Assembly (NCBI GenBank): GCA_021810175.1
Contig: JAJZJJ010000040.1
Location: forward strand, 1-11,166
DNA: 11,166 bases
Reading direction: 5' to 3'
Source: Acidobacteriota bacterium
Lineage (GTDB): Bacteria; Acidobacteriota; Terriglobia; Terriglobales; Acidobacteriaceae
Shown: in pieces, positions 1-6,901 of the stretch
Layout of the letters: each line of letters starts with the position of its first letter
Numbering within the stretch: the first letter of the stretch is position 1
The notes under the pieces: generated by a model
Seen by the model: only the letters and a program-made list of their open reading frames with translations
The model's database searches: none
Told to the model about the DNA's origin: nothing
Position numbers and translations under genes: made by a program

Positions 1-20
1 TCAGGTGGCGCAACCCAACC

Positions 21-91
21 GGGGCCGCGTTAGCGACCCCACAAGCCGCTTCGAGCGGCTCACAAAAGAAAGCCCCCGGCTCTGCCGGGGG
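21..91. repeat. Cluster of three consecutive hairpins, candidate dispersed repeat or element remnant
   Basis: Three inverted repeats follow one another. The first, 21-40, pairs GGGG with CCCC and CGC with GCG around a GTTA loop, with one C/A mismatch. The second, 44-60, is a perfect AGCCGCT/AGCGGCT stem around TCG. The third, 73-91, is a perfect 8-bp stem CCCCCGGC/GCCGGGGG around TCT. Read on the minus strand, the last stem is followed by CTTTCTTTT, so it could end transcription leftward. The minus-strand reading frame through these hairpins gives low-complexity, Arg/Ser/Pro-rich sequence and is not a credible gene. The density of short perfect stems is typical of repetitive intergenic elements or insertion-sequence debris. 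No transposase is visible. Confidence 0.5.
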
Positions 92-409
92 ATATTTACT
101 TCAAGGATAGCAATTTGAGGGGTAATTTCCGGCGGAATGGCGGGCGAGCAAGTCAGCAGAGCCACAGAATCTGCCACACGCTCAAGAACGGCTGCGTGTT
201 GGAGGACATCCCCAACCTCGAGCGGCCGACCGCGTGCACCTGATGAGAGGACAGACGAATGAGAAGCCAGACCTGCCTCGGAATCAGATTTCGAGATTTG
301 AACGGCTTCACAGGCGCTGACAGTGAGGGCTAAGCACGATAAAAGTCTCCCGGGGAGAGGGAATGGGCGTAAAATGCGGGCGCTGTTGAAGGCAGAAAGG
401 AAATTCCGG
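92..409. other. Upstream region of the MFS gene without a recognisable gene
   Basis: No credible coding sequence is seen on either strand. A minus-strand open frame runs from 486 to 1, but it starts inside the transporter gene and its translation matches no family I know. No convincing -35/-10 pair for the transporter was found by eye. In-frame GTG (323) and ATG (374) codons precede the preferred transporter start at 410. An AGAAAGG ribosome binding site lies at 394-400. Confidence 0.4.
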
Positions 410-1630
410 ATGAGAGATGTCGATGGCCGGCCCAGAGTGGCCCAGAACAGCATGGCCGCCCGGGTAATTTTAGGATTTCTTGTCACGGCCGGGATGTATT
501 ACGTCCTCATCATGCCCATGTTCGTTGAGGCGCTGGAAGAAGGACTCGGATTCAGCACCAAGCAGGCAGGTCTGGTTGGCTCATTTAATGTCTACGGTTT
601 TGCCTGTGGCGGACTCTTCATCGCATTCATTGTTCGCCGAATTCCCTGGAGAGCTACGGCTCAGTTTTTGCTGGTGGGACTTGTTTGCATGGATCTGCTT
701 TCGATTCTTTTTCATACCCCATCCGCCCTAATGGGCATTCGGTTTGTGGATGGTTTTATGGGCGGTGTATTGGGAGGGGTTGCCCTGTCGATCATGGGCC
801 GCACGAAGGCGCCTGATCGTACCTTTGGGGTGGTGGCTCTGCTGCAGGCCATTGCCGCCGGCGCCACGATCATGATCCTGTCACCGTTCGTCCCAAGGTT
901 TGGCGCAAAGGCTTTGTTTGGCGCATTGATCCTGTTTAACGTGGTGACCCTGTCGATGCTACCGCTTCTGCCGGACTATGCAGCTTCAACAACGGAAGGA
1001 CGTGTTCCCGGCGCCCCGATCGAGAATACAAACCTGAAGCTATTCTTAGCGGCACTCTTCTCGCTGCTCTTTCTTCAGACCGCCTATATGGGGTTGTATT
1101 CATTCGTAATAGACCTGGGGACCCATCTTGGTCTGAGTCTGACATTCGCCAGTACAACGCTTGGGATATCGTCCTGGTGTGCAGCGCTCGGCCCTTTGCT
1201 TGTGATCGTTCTTTCGACACGCTATGGCGTTTTCAAACCGATTCTCGTGTGTATGCTCGTGGGGCTGGTCGGCATGTATGCGTTGAACTACGGCGAGGTG
1301 AAATCAATCTGGATGGTGGCAATGGTTGGAACCGGCGCTGCGTGGCTCTTCGGAATTCCTCATCTGCTGGGAATCTGCTCCCGGTTTGATGATGCCGGTC
1401 ATGGAGCCGTCTGGGGCGGTTTCGCCTCGTCAACGGGTCAGGCGTCCGGGCCGCTACTGGCTTCGTTGATTGTGGGGGCGGGTAACTACACTACTCTCAT
1501 TACGGCGGCGGTCGTCTTGCTGAGCTGCGCCCTGATTTTGAGCGCGGCACCGGCCTGGGTGCTGGACCGTCGCGAAGCAGCCGGCTTACCCGGGAGGGGA
1601 GGCCATCGCCAATATACCGATGCACCTTAG
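410..1630 (+). CDS. MFS-family transporter, substrate unknown
   Basis: This is a polytopic inner-membrane protein of the major facilitator superfamily. With the ATG at 410 it has 406 residues, the usual MFS size. That start has AGAAAGG nine bases upstream; the longer GTG (323) and ATG (374) starts would only add a polar, basic tail. About 12 hydrophobic segments fall into two halves of six, separated by a polar loop around residues 190-210 (TTEGRVPGAPIENTN). The conserved MFS loop basic motif is weak: RRIPWR follows helix 2 and GRTKAPDR follows helix 4. Substrate cannot be read from sequence. It stands alone, converging on the E1 gene. Its GC content (roughly 45-50% in sampled 60-base lines at 541-720) is clearly lower than in hppA or nnr, and hairpin elements lie on both sides, so it may be a later acquisition. 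Confidence 0.85.
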   Translation: MRDVDGRPRVAQNSMAARVILGFLVTAGMYYVLIMPMFVEALEEGLGFSTKQAGLVGSFNVYGFACGGLFIAFIVRRIPWRATAQFLLVGLVCMDLLSILFHTPSALMGIRFVDGFMGGVLGGVALSIMGRTKAPDRTFGVVALLQAIAAGATIMILSPFVPRFGAKALFGALILFNVVTLSMLPLLPDYAASTTEGRVPGAPIENTNLKLFLAALFSLLFLQTAYMGLYSFVIDLGTHLGLSLTFASTTLGISSWCAALGPLLVIVLSTRYGVFKPILVCMLVGLVGMYALNYGEVKSIWMVAMVGTGAAWLFGIPHLLGICSRFDDAGHGAVWGGFASSTGQASGPLLASLIVGAGNYTTLITAAVVLLSCALILSAAPAWVLDRREAAGLPGRGGHRQYTDAP

Positions 1631-1786
1631 AAAAATCATTGGGCGAGCCGCATGGGTAATCTGATGCTGATTCTCCTATGAGTTTGTTGAAAAGCAGAAT
1701 TTAGGCCAAGAACCTACCCAATTCATCGCATAGGTCTGCTTGCCGTAAGACAATTTTCCGCGCCTCGCTCGATGCGCCGATTTGGT

Positions 1787-1827
1787 CCCATACTTTCTGC
1801 TCGAGCCGCGTGAGGAAAAAGTATGGG
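1787..1827. repeat. Perfect 10-bp inverted repeat in convergent intergenic region
   Basis: CCCATACTTT (1787-1796) and AAAGTATGGG (1818-1827) are perfect inverted arms separated by 21 bases. The stem lies between the end of the MFS gene and the end of the convergent E1 gene. No U-tract follows on either strand, so a simple intrinsic terminator is not obvious. Together with the adjacent stem at 1839-1877 it resembles a BIME-like composite intergenic repeat. Confidence 0.5.
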
Positions 1828-1838
1828 CACCCGGCGCC

Positions 1839-1877
1839 GATTCCCACTCAAGCCAAAAGAAGGCTTGAATGGGAATC
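1839..1877 (-). terminator. Strong 16-bp stem-loop just after the E1 gene, possible terminator
   Basis: Arms at 1839-1854 and 1862-1877 pair over 16 positions with a single mismatch (C1847/A1869) around a 7-base A-rich loop. On the minus strand the stem starts 22 bases after the E1 stop codon, the right place to end that transcript. No run of U follows the stem; T-richness is confined to the loop. It may act as a transcript-protecting 3' hairpin or be part of a dispersed repeat rather than a classical terminator. Confidence 0.45.
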
Positions 1878-1898
1878 CTGATTTCTGGGGGATTCGGC

Positions 1899-4079
1899 TC
1901 AGTATTTGGTGAGGTCGGAGATGGCGTGGAAGATGCGGTCGGGCTGGGGCAGGATCACATCTTCGAGGGTGGGCTGGTAGGCGACGAAGGTGTCGAGGGC
2001 GGCGACGCGGCGGACGGGTGCATCGAGGTCGTCGAAGAGCTCGTCGGCAATGCGGGCGGCGATTTCGGCTCCGTAGCCCCAGCTGAGCGTGTCCTCATGG
2101 AGGACGATGACGCGGCTGGTTTTGCGGACGGAAGTGGCGATGGCCTCCCAGTCATAGGGGTTAAGGGTGCGGAGGTCGATGATCTCAGTTTCGACTTCGA
2201 GCTCGCGATGGGCCTTTTGCGCGGCCTGGAGGGCGCGGGGGACGGTGGCTCCGTAGGTGACGATGGTGAGGTCGCTGCCTTCGCGGACGGTTTTGGCCTT
2301 GCCGAAGGGGATCATGTAGTCAGGGCCGGGATAGCGGGCGCGGCCGTAGGTTTCGCGGTAGAGGCGCTTGTGCTCGAGGAACATGACGGGGTCGTCGCAG
2401 CGCAGGGCGGTGCGGAGCAGGCCGTTGGCATCGAGCGCGTTGGAGGGGAAGACGACGCGCATGCCGGGAGTGTGGGTGAAGATGCTTTCGCCGCACTGGG
2501 AGTGGTAGAGGCTACCGCCGGTGAGGTATCCGCCGATGGCGACTCGGATAACGGCGGGGCAGGAGAAGCCTCCATTGGAGCGCCAGCGCATGGCGGGGAG
2601 CTCGTTGCGGAGCTGGTGCATGGCAGGCCAGATGTAGTCAAAGAACTGGATTTCTGCCACGGGCTTGAGGCCGCGGACACCCATGCCGACGGCGCGGCCG
2701 GCGATGGAGGCCTCAGCGAGCGGGGAATTGAAGACGCGGTCGCTGCCGTATTCGGTCTGAAGGCCGGCGGTGAGCTTGAAGACGCCGCCCTTGCCCTTGA
2801 TGGAGTGCTCGCGGAGGTATTCCTCGCGGGAGCAGTCGGCAACGTCTTCGCCAAAGACGACGATGCGGGGGTCGCGTCGCATTTCATCGTGGAGGCATGC
2901 GTTGATGAGGTCTGCCATGGTGCGCTCGGGCGTGGAGGGGTCGGAAACCGGCTCGGTGGCGAGTTCGGGGCGCGTGGGATCGTAGTCCTCCGAGTACTGA
3001 TGGTGGAGGATGCCTTTGACGTCGGAGCGGGGCAGAGCGGCGCGGACGGCGTGCTCCGCGGCGAGGCGGACTTCCTCGTCGACCTCGCGCTCGATTTTGT
3101 TGATGGCGGCTTCGTCGAGGATGCCCTCGCGGATGAGGAGCATCTGCATTTTCGTGATGGGGTCGCGCAGGGAGTCTGCCTGGCGCTCGGCTTCCGGCCG
3201 GTAGAGGCGGTCATCGTCAGAGAGCGAGTGCGAATAGGGACGGATGACGTGGCCGTGGATAAAGGCGGGTCCGTTACCGGCGCGGCAGTGGGCGACGGCT
3301 TCACGGAATGCGTTGTAGGAGGCGATAGGGTCGGTGCCGTCGACCTCGGCGAAGTAGAAATTGGGGAAGTTGGCGACGAGCTTCGAAATGTTGCCGCCTG
3401 GGGTATTGACTTCGACGGGAACAGAGATGGCGTACCCGTTGTCCTCGACGGCGAAGAGAACAGGCAGCTTACGGTTGGAGGCGATTGAGAGGGACTCCCA
3501 GAATTCGCCCTGGCTGGTGGAGCCTTCGCCGATGGAGACGTAAACGACCTCGTCGCCGTGGAAGTGGACGTCTTTGTAGGCGCGGTAGTCGCCGTGGTGC
3601 TTTTCGGCGGCGTCGGGATTGCGGGCGAAGTAGCGTCCGGCGTCGGCGCAGCCGATGGCGTGGAGGCACTGGGTGGCAGTGGAGGAACTGGGCGAGACGA
3701 TGTTGAGCCTGGGGCTGGACCAGTGGGAGGGCATCTGGCGGCCGCCGCTGGCTGGGTCAGATGCGGTGCCAACGGCCTGAAGTAGTTGCTCCTCAATGGT
3801 ATAGCCGAGGGCGAGGCAGAGCGCGCGGTCGCGGTAATAGGGGAAGAACCAGTCGTAGCCGGGCTTCATGGCGAGCGCGCCGGCGACGAGGAAGGCCTCG
3901 TGGCCGGCGCCGGAGATCTGGAAGAAAATCTTCTGCTGCCGCTTGAGCATAATTTCACGGTCGTCGGTGCGCCGTGAGGTGTACATGAGGCGGTAAATGG
4001 AAATGAGCTGCTCAGCGGTAAACGGGGTACCGGTGTGGGGTGATTTCCGAACTTCTGCGGTGACCACGGTTTGGGCCAT
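1899..4079 (-). CDS. 2-oxoacid dehydrogenase E1 component, alpha-beta fusion (branched-chain or pyruvate type)
   Basis: This is the thiamine-diphosphate-dependent decarboxylase of a 2-oxoacid dehydrogenase complex, which reductively acylates the lipoyl group of E2 in the cytoplasm. The 726 residues contain the alpha chain (about 20-360) and the beta chain (about 385-726), joined by an acidic, Pro-rich linker near 363-385. In the alpha half, the ThDP-Mg motif reads GEG at 184-186 and ends at N214, with 30-residue spacing; the family usual is GDG...N. The loop [12 protein letters not shown] (283-294) resembles the branched-chain E1alpha loop. In the beta half, E456 (PLAEAS) is the expected aminopyrimidine-binding Glu and H526 (YHSQCGES) the expected catalytic His. 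GAGAAG precedes the ATG by four bases. E2, E3 and lipoylation genes are absent here, so this is an unlinked E1. Substrate is uncertain: isoleucine/leucine/valine-derived oxoacids are favoured slightly over pyruvate. Confidence 0.92.
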   Translation of the reverse strand: MAQTVVTAEVRKSPHTGTPFTAEQLISIYRLMYTSRRTDDREIMLKRQQKIFFQISGAGHEAFLVAGALAMKPGYDWFFPYYRDRALCLALGYTIEEQLLQAVGTASDPASGGRQMPSHWSSPRLNIVSPSSSTATQCLHAIGCADAGRYFARNPDAAEKHHGDYRAYKDVHFHGDEVVYVSIGEGSTSQGEFWESLSIASNRKLPVLFAVEDNGYAISVPVEVNTPGGNISKLVANFPNFYFAEVDGTDPIASYNAFREAVAHCRAGNGPAFIHGHVIRPYSHSLSDDDRLYRPEAERQADSLRDPITKMQMLLIREGILDEAAINKIEREVDEEVRLAAEHAVRAALPRSDVKGILHHQYSEDYDPTRPELATEPVSDPSTPERTMADLINACLHDEMRRDPRIVVFGEDVADCSREEYLREHSIKGKGGVFKLTAGLQTEYGSDRVFNSPLAEASIAGRAVGMGVRGLKPVAEIQFFDYIWPAMHQLRNELPAMRWRSNGGFSCPAVIRVAIGGYLTGGSLYHSQCGESIFTHTPGMRVVFPSNALDANGLLRTALRCDDPVMFLEHKRLYRETYGRARYPGPDYMIPFGKAKTVREGSDLTIVTYGATVPRALQAAQKAHRELEVETEIIDLRTLNPYDWEAIATSVRKTSRVIVLHEDTLSWGYGAEIAARIADELFDDLDAPVRRVAALDTFVAYQPTLEDVILPQPDRIFHAISDLTKY

Positions 4080-4145
4080 GAATCTTCTCTACTTCCTGAG
4101 ATGATGGGTGCCAGCGGGGCGAACGGTTCGCCAAGACGACTGAAG

Positions 4146-4174
4146 AGTATACACGGTAGGCGTAACGATTGTGC
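4146..4174 (-). promoter_or_regulatory. Candidate promoter of the fused E1 gene
   Basis: A TATACT -10-like hexamer reads leftward at 4151-4146, about 70 bases before the E1 start codon. At 17-bp spacing the -35 position (4174-4169) reads GCACAA, a poor match, so this rests mainly on the -10 box and position. It sits in the divergent spacer shared with hppA. Confidence 0.3.
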
Positions 4175-4270
4175 ATGCCTGCCGGTCTGTTATCGAAAGC
4201 CGGACAGGGCAAATGTACGGCGGAGTCAACTGCTTATATCTCAAGGATAGACCACCGGTGCGAAGGGGCA

Positions 4271-4300
4271 TTGACCTTCGTTTTCTCCGCATGCTCTAAT
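4271..4300 (+). promoter_or_regulatory. Probable sigma70-type promoter of hppA with extended -10
   Basis: TTGACC (4271-4276) and TCTAAT (4295-4300) are separated by 18 bp. The -10 box is directly preceded by TGC, an extended -10 element. Transcription would start near 4307 and give a leader of about 110 bases before the hppA start. The -35 hexamer is the same TTGACC seen before the tRNA gene at 11035. Confidence 0.55.
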
Positions 4301-4314
4301 GCGCGTTTTCAGTG

Positions 4315-4380
4315 CATTTGCAGAAGTGAACTGCAAATGAGTCATCCATAGGCTGCCGCCGGCCCCTGGCGGGAGGTAGC
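4315..4380 (+). promoter_or_regulatory. Structured 5' leader of hppA: two inverted repeats
   Basis: Just after the predicted transcription start, CATTTGCAG (4315-4323) and CTGCAAATG (4331-4339) form a perfect 9-bp inverted repeat around a 7-base loop. A second, GC-rich stem pairs 4352-4357 with 4375-4380, including one G-U pair, and extends inward by C4359-4360/G4372-4373. The first could be an RNA hairpin or, as DNA, a dyad operator just downstream of the start point. Neither matches a riboswitch I can name. Confidence 0.4.
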
Positions 4381-4418
4381 ACATACATAGGTAGAAAGCA
4401 GTTCCCTGGAGGGTTGGA

Positions 4419-6680
4419 ATGCAATTTGTATCCCTGCCGGTGTCGGCAATGGTCGAGGCGGTGGCACCGGTGAGTGCGCAGGTCAGTATGTATCTCTGGA
4501 TTGCCCTTGCAATTGGCGTGGCGGGTTTGGTGGCCGCGTGGCTCTATGCGTATGGAGTATTGAGTAAGGATATGGGATCGAAGGAGATGCAGCGCATCTC
4601 GAATGCGATCCGGCAGGGCGCGGAAGCCTACATGAAGCGGCAGTACAGTACCATCGGGTGGATTGCGCTGGTGCTTGCGGTGGCGTTGTTTATTGGTTAT
4701 TCGATTTCGCCTTTTACGCGGCCGTATGCGTGGAAAGTGGTGGTGAGCTTTCTGATCGGTGCGGTGTGCTCGGCGATTTCCGGGCTGACGGGCATGGCGG
4801 TTTCGATCCGGGCGAATATCCGGACGGCGTCGGCAGCGCGGACGAGCCTGGGCCAGGCGCTGCAGATCGCGCTGCGCGGCGGAGCGGTGACGGGCCTGGT
4901 GGTGGTGTCGCTGTCGCTGCTGGGGCTGGGAATCCTGTTCCTGGCGTTTGGCGGGATGCACGACCCGCAGCAGACGCCGTATCAGCTGGTGGGATTTGGG
5001 TTTGGAGCGTCGCTGGTGGCGTTGTTTGCGCAGCTGGGCGGCGGCATCTATACCAAGGCAGCGGACGTGGGCGCGGACCTGGTGGGTAAGGTGGAGGCCG
5101 GGATTCCGGAAGATGATCCGCGGAATCCGGCGGTGATTGCCGACCTGGTGGGCGACAACGTGGGCGACTGCGCGGGCCGCGGTGCGGACATTTTTGAGTC
5201 GACGGCGGCGGAAAGCGTGGGCGCCATGATTCTGGGCGCGGCGCTGTTTCCAGTGTTCGGTGTGAGCGGGATTATTTTCCCGCTGGTGGCGCAGGCGATC
5301 AACGTGGTCGCGAGCGTGGTTGGCATTGGGGTAGTGCGGAGCGGCGAGCACGAGGAGCCGATGCATGCACTGAATCGCGGCTACTATGTGACGACAATCC
5401 TGGCGCTGGGCGGCTTTGCGCTGGCCGTGTACTACATGCTGGGCGCGCGATGGTGGCTGCTGGGCTGCGGAGTCTGCGGAATCGTGAGCGCGTTCCTGTT
5501 TGTGCGCATTACGGAGTACTACACGGAAACGCGGTTCGGTCCGGTGCGAGGCATTGCGGAAGCATCGGTGACAGGCCCAGCGACGAACATCATCAGCGGG
5601 CTGGCCGTGGCCATGGAAACGCCGGCGCTGCCGGTGCTGGTGATTGGCGCGGCCCTGCTGCTGAGCTACTACTTCGGCGTGCTGGGGCTGGCGGATGTGA
5701 CGACAGTTTCGGCGTATGCGAAGGGCATTTACGGAACGGCGATTGCGACGATGGGCATGCTTTCGTCTTCGGCTTACATCCTTGCGATGGATACCTTTGG
5801 GCCGATCACGGATAATGCAGGCGGCATCATCGAAATGTCGAACCAGCCGATTGAGACGCGCGAAAAGACGGACAAGCTGGACGCGGCGGGGAACACGACC
5901 AAGGCCCTGACCAAGGGTTATGCGGTGGGTTCGGCGGCGCTGGCGGCATTCCTGCTGTTTTCGGCCTACCTGCAGTCAGTGCATGACATTGTGGGGCAGC
6001 GGCTGTCGATGGCAGGCGAGAAACTGCCGCCGCACTGGAGCTTTTCGACGGTGAATCTGGCGTCGGTGCCCGTGTTTGTGGGCGCGATGATCGGGGCGAT
6101 GCTGGTGTTCCTGTTCTCGTCCATGGCGATCAAGGCCGTGGGGCGCGCAGCACAGACGGTGATCGCGGACGTGAGGAAGCAGTTCCGCGAAAACCCGGGC
6201 ATTATGGAGGGTACGTCAGAGCCGGATTATGGGCGCTGCGTGCACATCGTGACGGGAGCGGCGCTGAAGCAAATGATCCTGCCGGGATTGCTGGTGGTGG
6301 CGACACCGACACTGGTGGGGATTATTTTCCGTTACTTCAGCTCATCGTTCAGCCTCGATCCCAAAGGTGTTCTGCCGCTGCTGAATGGCCGTCCGATCAA
6401 CCTGAGCGGCGCGGAGGCGGTGGCGGGAGTGTTGATGGTGGGCACGATCGCGGGCATCCTGATGGCACTGCTGATGAACAACGGCGGCGGAGCCTGGGAC
6501 AACGCCAAGAAGCTGATCGAAACCGGCGAGCATGGCGGCAAGCGCAGCGAAGCGCACAAGGCGGCCGTGGTGGGCGATACGGTGGGAGATCCGTTCAAGG
6601 ATACGGCTGGGCCCTCGCTGCACGTTCTGATCAAACTGCTGGCCACGGTGACCCTGGTGCTGGCACCGCTGTTTTTGTAA
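4419..6680 (+). CDS. hppA: Membrane-bound proton-pumping pyrophosphatase, K+-independent type
   Basis: This integral membrane enzyme hydrolyses cytoplasmic PPi and pumps ions outward. Its 753 residues are a normal family length, and about 16 hydrophobic segments are visible. Catalytic motifs are intact: TKAADVGADLVGKVE (212-226), DDPRNPAVIADLVGDNVGD (232-250), TDNAGGIIEM (464-473) and, near the C-terminus, GGAWDNAKK (690-698) and VVGDTVGDPFKDT (717-729). The cation-dependence signature reads GNTTKALTKG (491-500), with Lys495 and Thr498 where K+-dependent enzymes have Ala and Gly. In this family that Lys marks K+-independent enzymes, which are proton pumps; Na+ pumps are K+-dependent. TGGAGGG (4407-4413), five bases before the ATG, is a strong ribosome site. 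It is monocistronic, with its own promoter and a strong terminator. Likely role: energy conservation from biosynthetic PPi under low energy or stress. Confidence 0.97.
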   Translation: MQFVSLPVSAMVEAVAPVSAQVSMYLWIALAIGVAGLVAAWLYAYGVLSKDMGSKEMQRISNAIRQGAEAYMKRQYSTIGWIALVLAVALFIGYSISPFTRPYAWKVVVSFLIGAVCSAISGLTGMAVSIRANIRTASAARTSLGQALQIALRGGAVTGLVVVSLSLLGLGILFLAFGGMHDPQQTPYQLVGFGFGASLVALFAQLGGGIYTKAADVGADLVGKVEAGIPEDDPRNPAVIADLVGDNVGDCAGRGADIFESTAAESVGAMILGAALFPVFGVSGIIFPLVAQAINVVASVVGIGVVRSGEHEEPMHALNRGYYVTTILALGGFALAVYYMLGARWWLLGCGVCGIVSAFLFVRITEYYTETRFGPVRGIAEASVTGPATNIISGLAVAMETPALPVLVIGAALLLSYYFGVLGLADVTTVSAYAKGIYGTAIATMGMLSSSAYILAMDTFGPITDNAGGIIEMSNQPIETREKTDKLDAAGNTTKALTKGYAVGSAALAAFLLFSAYLQSVHDIVGQRLSMAGEKLPPHWSFSTVNLASVPVFVGAMIGAMLVFLFSSMAIKAVGRAAQTVIADVRKQFRENPGIMEGTSEPDYGRCVHIVTGAALKQMILPGLLVVATPTLVGIIFRYFSSSFSLDPKGVLPLLNGRPINLSGAEAVAGVLMVGTIAGILMALLMNNGGGAWDNAKKLIETGEHGGKRSEAHKAAVVGDTVGDPFKDTAGPSLHVLIKLLATVTLVLAPLFL

Positions 6681-6710
6681 TCGACGATTTTTCTTAAAAC
6701 ACGCTGACTG

Positions 6711-6741
6711 GCCGGGGGACTTCCGTTTCCCGGCTTTTTTT
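6711..6741 (+). terminator. Intrinsic terminator of hppA
   Basis: GCCGGG (6711-6716) pairs with CCCGGC (6729-6734), followed directly by seven T (6735-6741). It starts 30 bases after the hppA stop codon. Confidence 0.9.
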
Positions 6742-6901
6742 GCATCCATGACGATTGAAGCCCCGCCGCTGCTGTGAAGGGCCTCATCCTTCGCGATGGG
6801 GTATGCAGGTTCCGGAATTCACCGTTTAGGATGGTGACGGGTTCGATGCGGCGGGAATTTGGCCGCCAAGTGGCGCAGTATCCACATCTAAGAGTTCTGT
6901 G
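6742..6901 (+). other. Spacer upstream of nnr with a small hairpin
   Basis: CCTCATC (6782-6788) pairs with GATGGGG (6795-6801) around a CTTCGC loop, a 7-bp stem with one G-U pair. A TAGGAT hexamer at 6827-6832 could be a -10 box, but there is no good -35, so I do not call a promoter. Nothing coding is seen. Confidence 0.3.

Noticed and set aside
1..486. Minus-strand 161-codon frame at the left edge
   Set aside because: It begins inside the transporter gene and runs through hairpin repeats. It shows no family signature and no ribosome site was identified.
1690..1720. Bases around GTTTGTTGAAAA after the MFS gene considered as an insertion-sequence end
   Set aside because: There is no matching opposite end, no target duplication and no transposase frame, so the resemblance is not enough.
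1869..3488. Plus-strand open frame of 539 codons opposite the E1 gene
   Set aside because: It is antisense to a well-supported E1 gene. Its Gly/Asp/Val/Glu-rich translation is the mirror of GC-rich codon use, and no motif is recognisable.
2312..3796. Minus-strand 494-codon frame within the E1 gene in another frame
   Set aside because: It is a Ser/Pro/Thr/Ala-rich shadow frame of the E1 coding sequence.
4296..5366. Minus-strand 356-codon His/Arg-rich frame opposite hppA
   Set aside because: The composition (His, Arg, Gln runs) is that of an antisense shadow, and the hppA motifs on the other strand are unambiguous.
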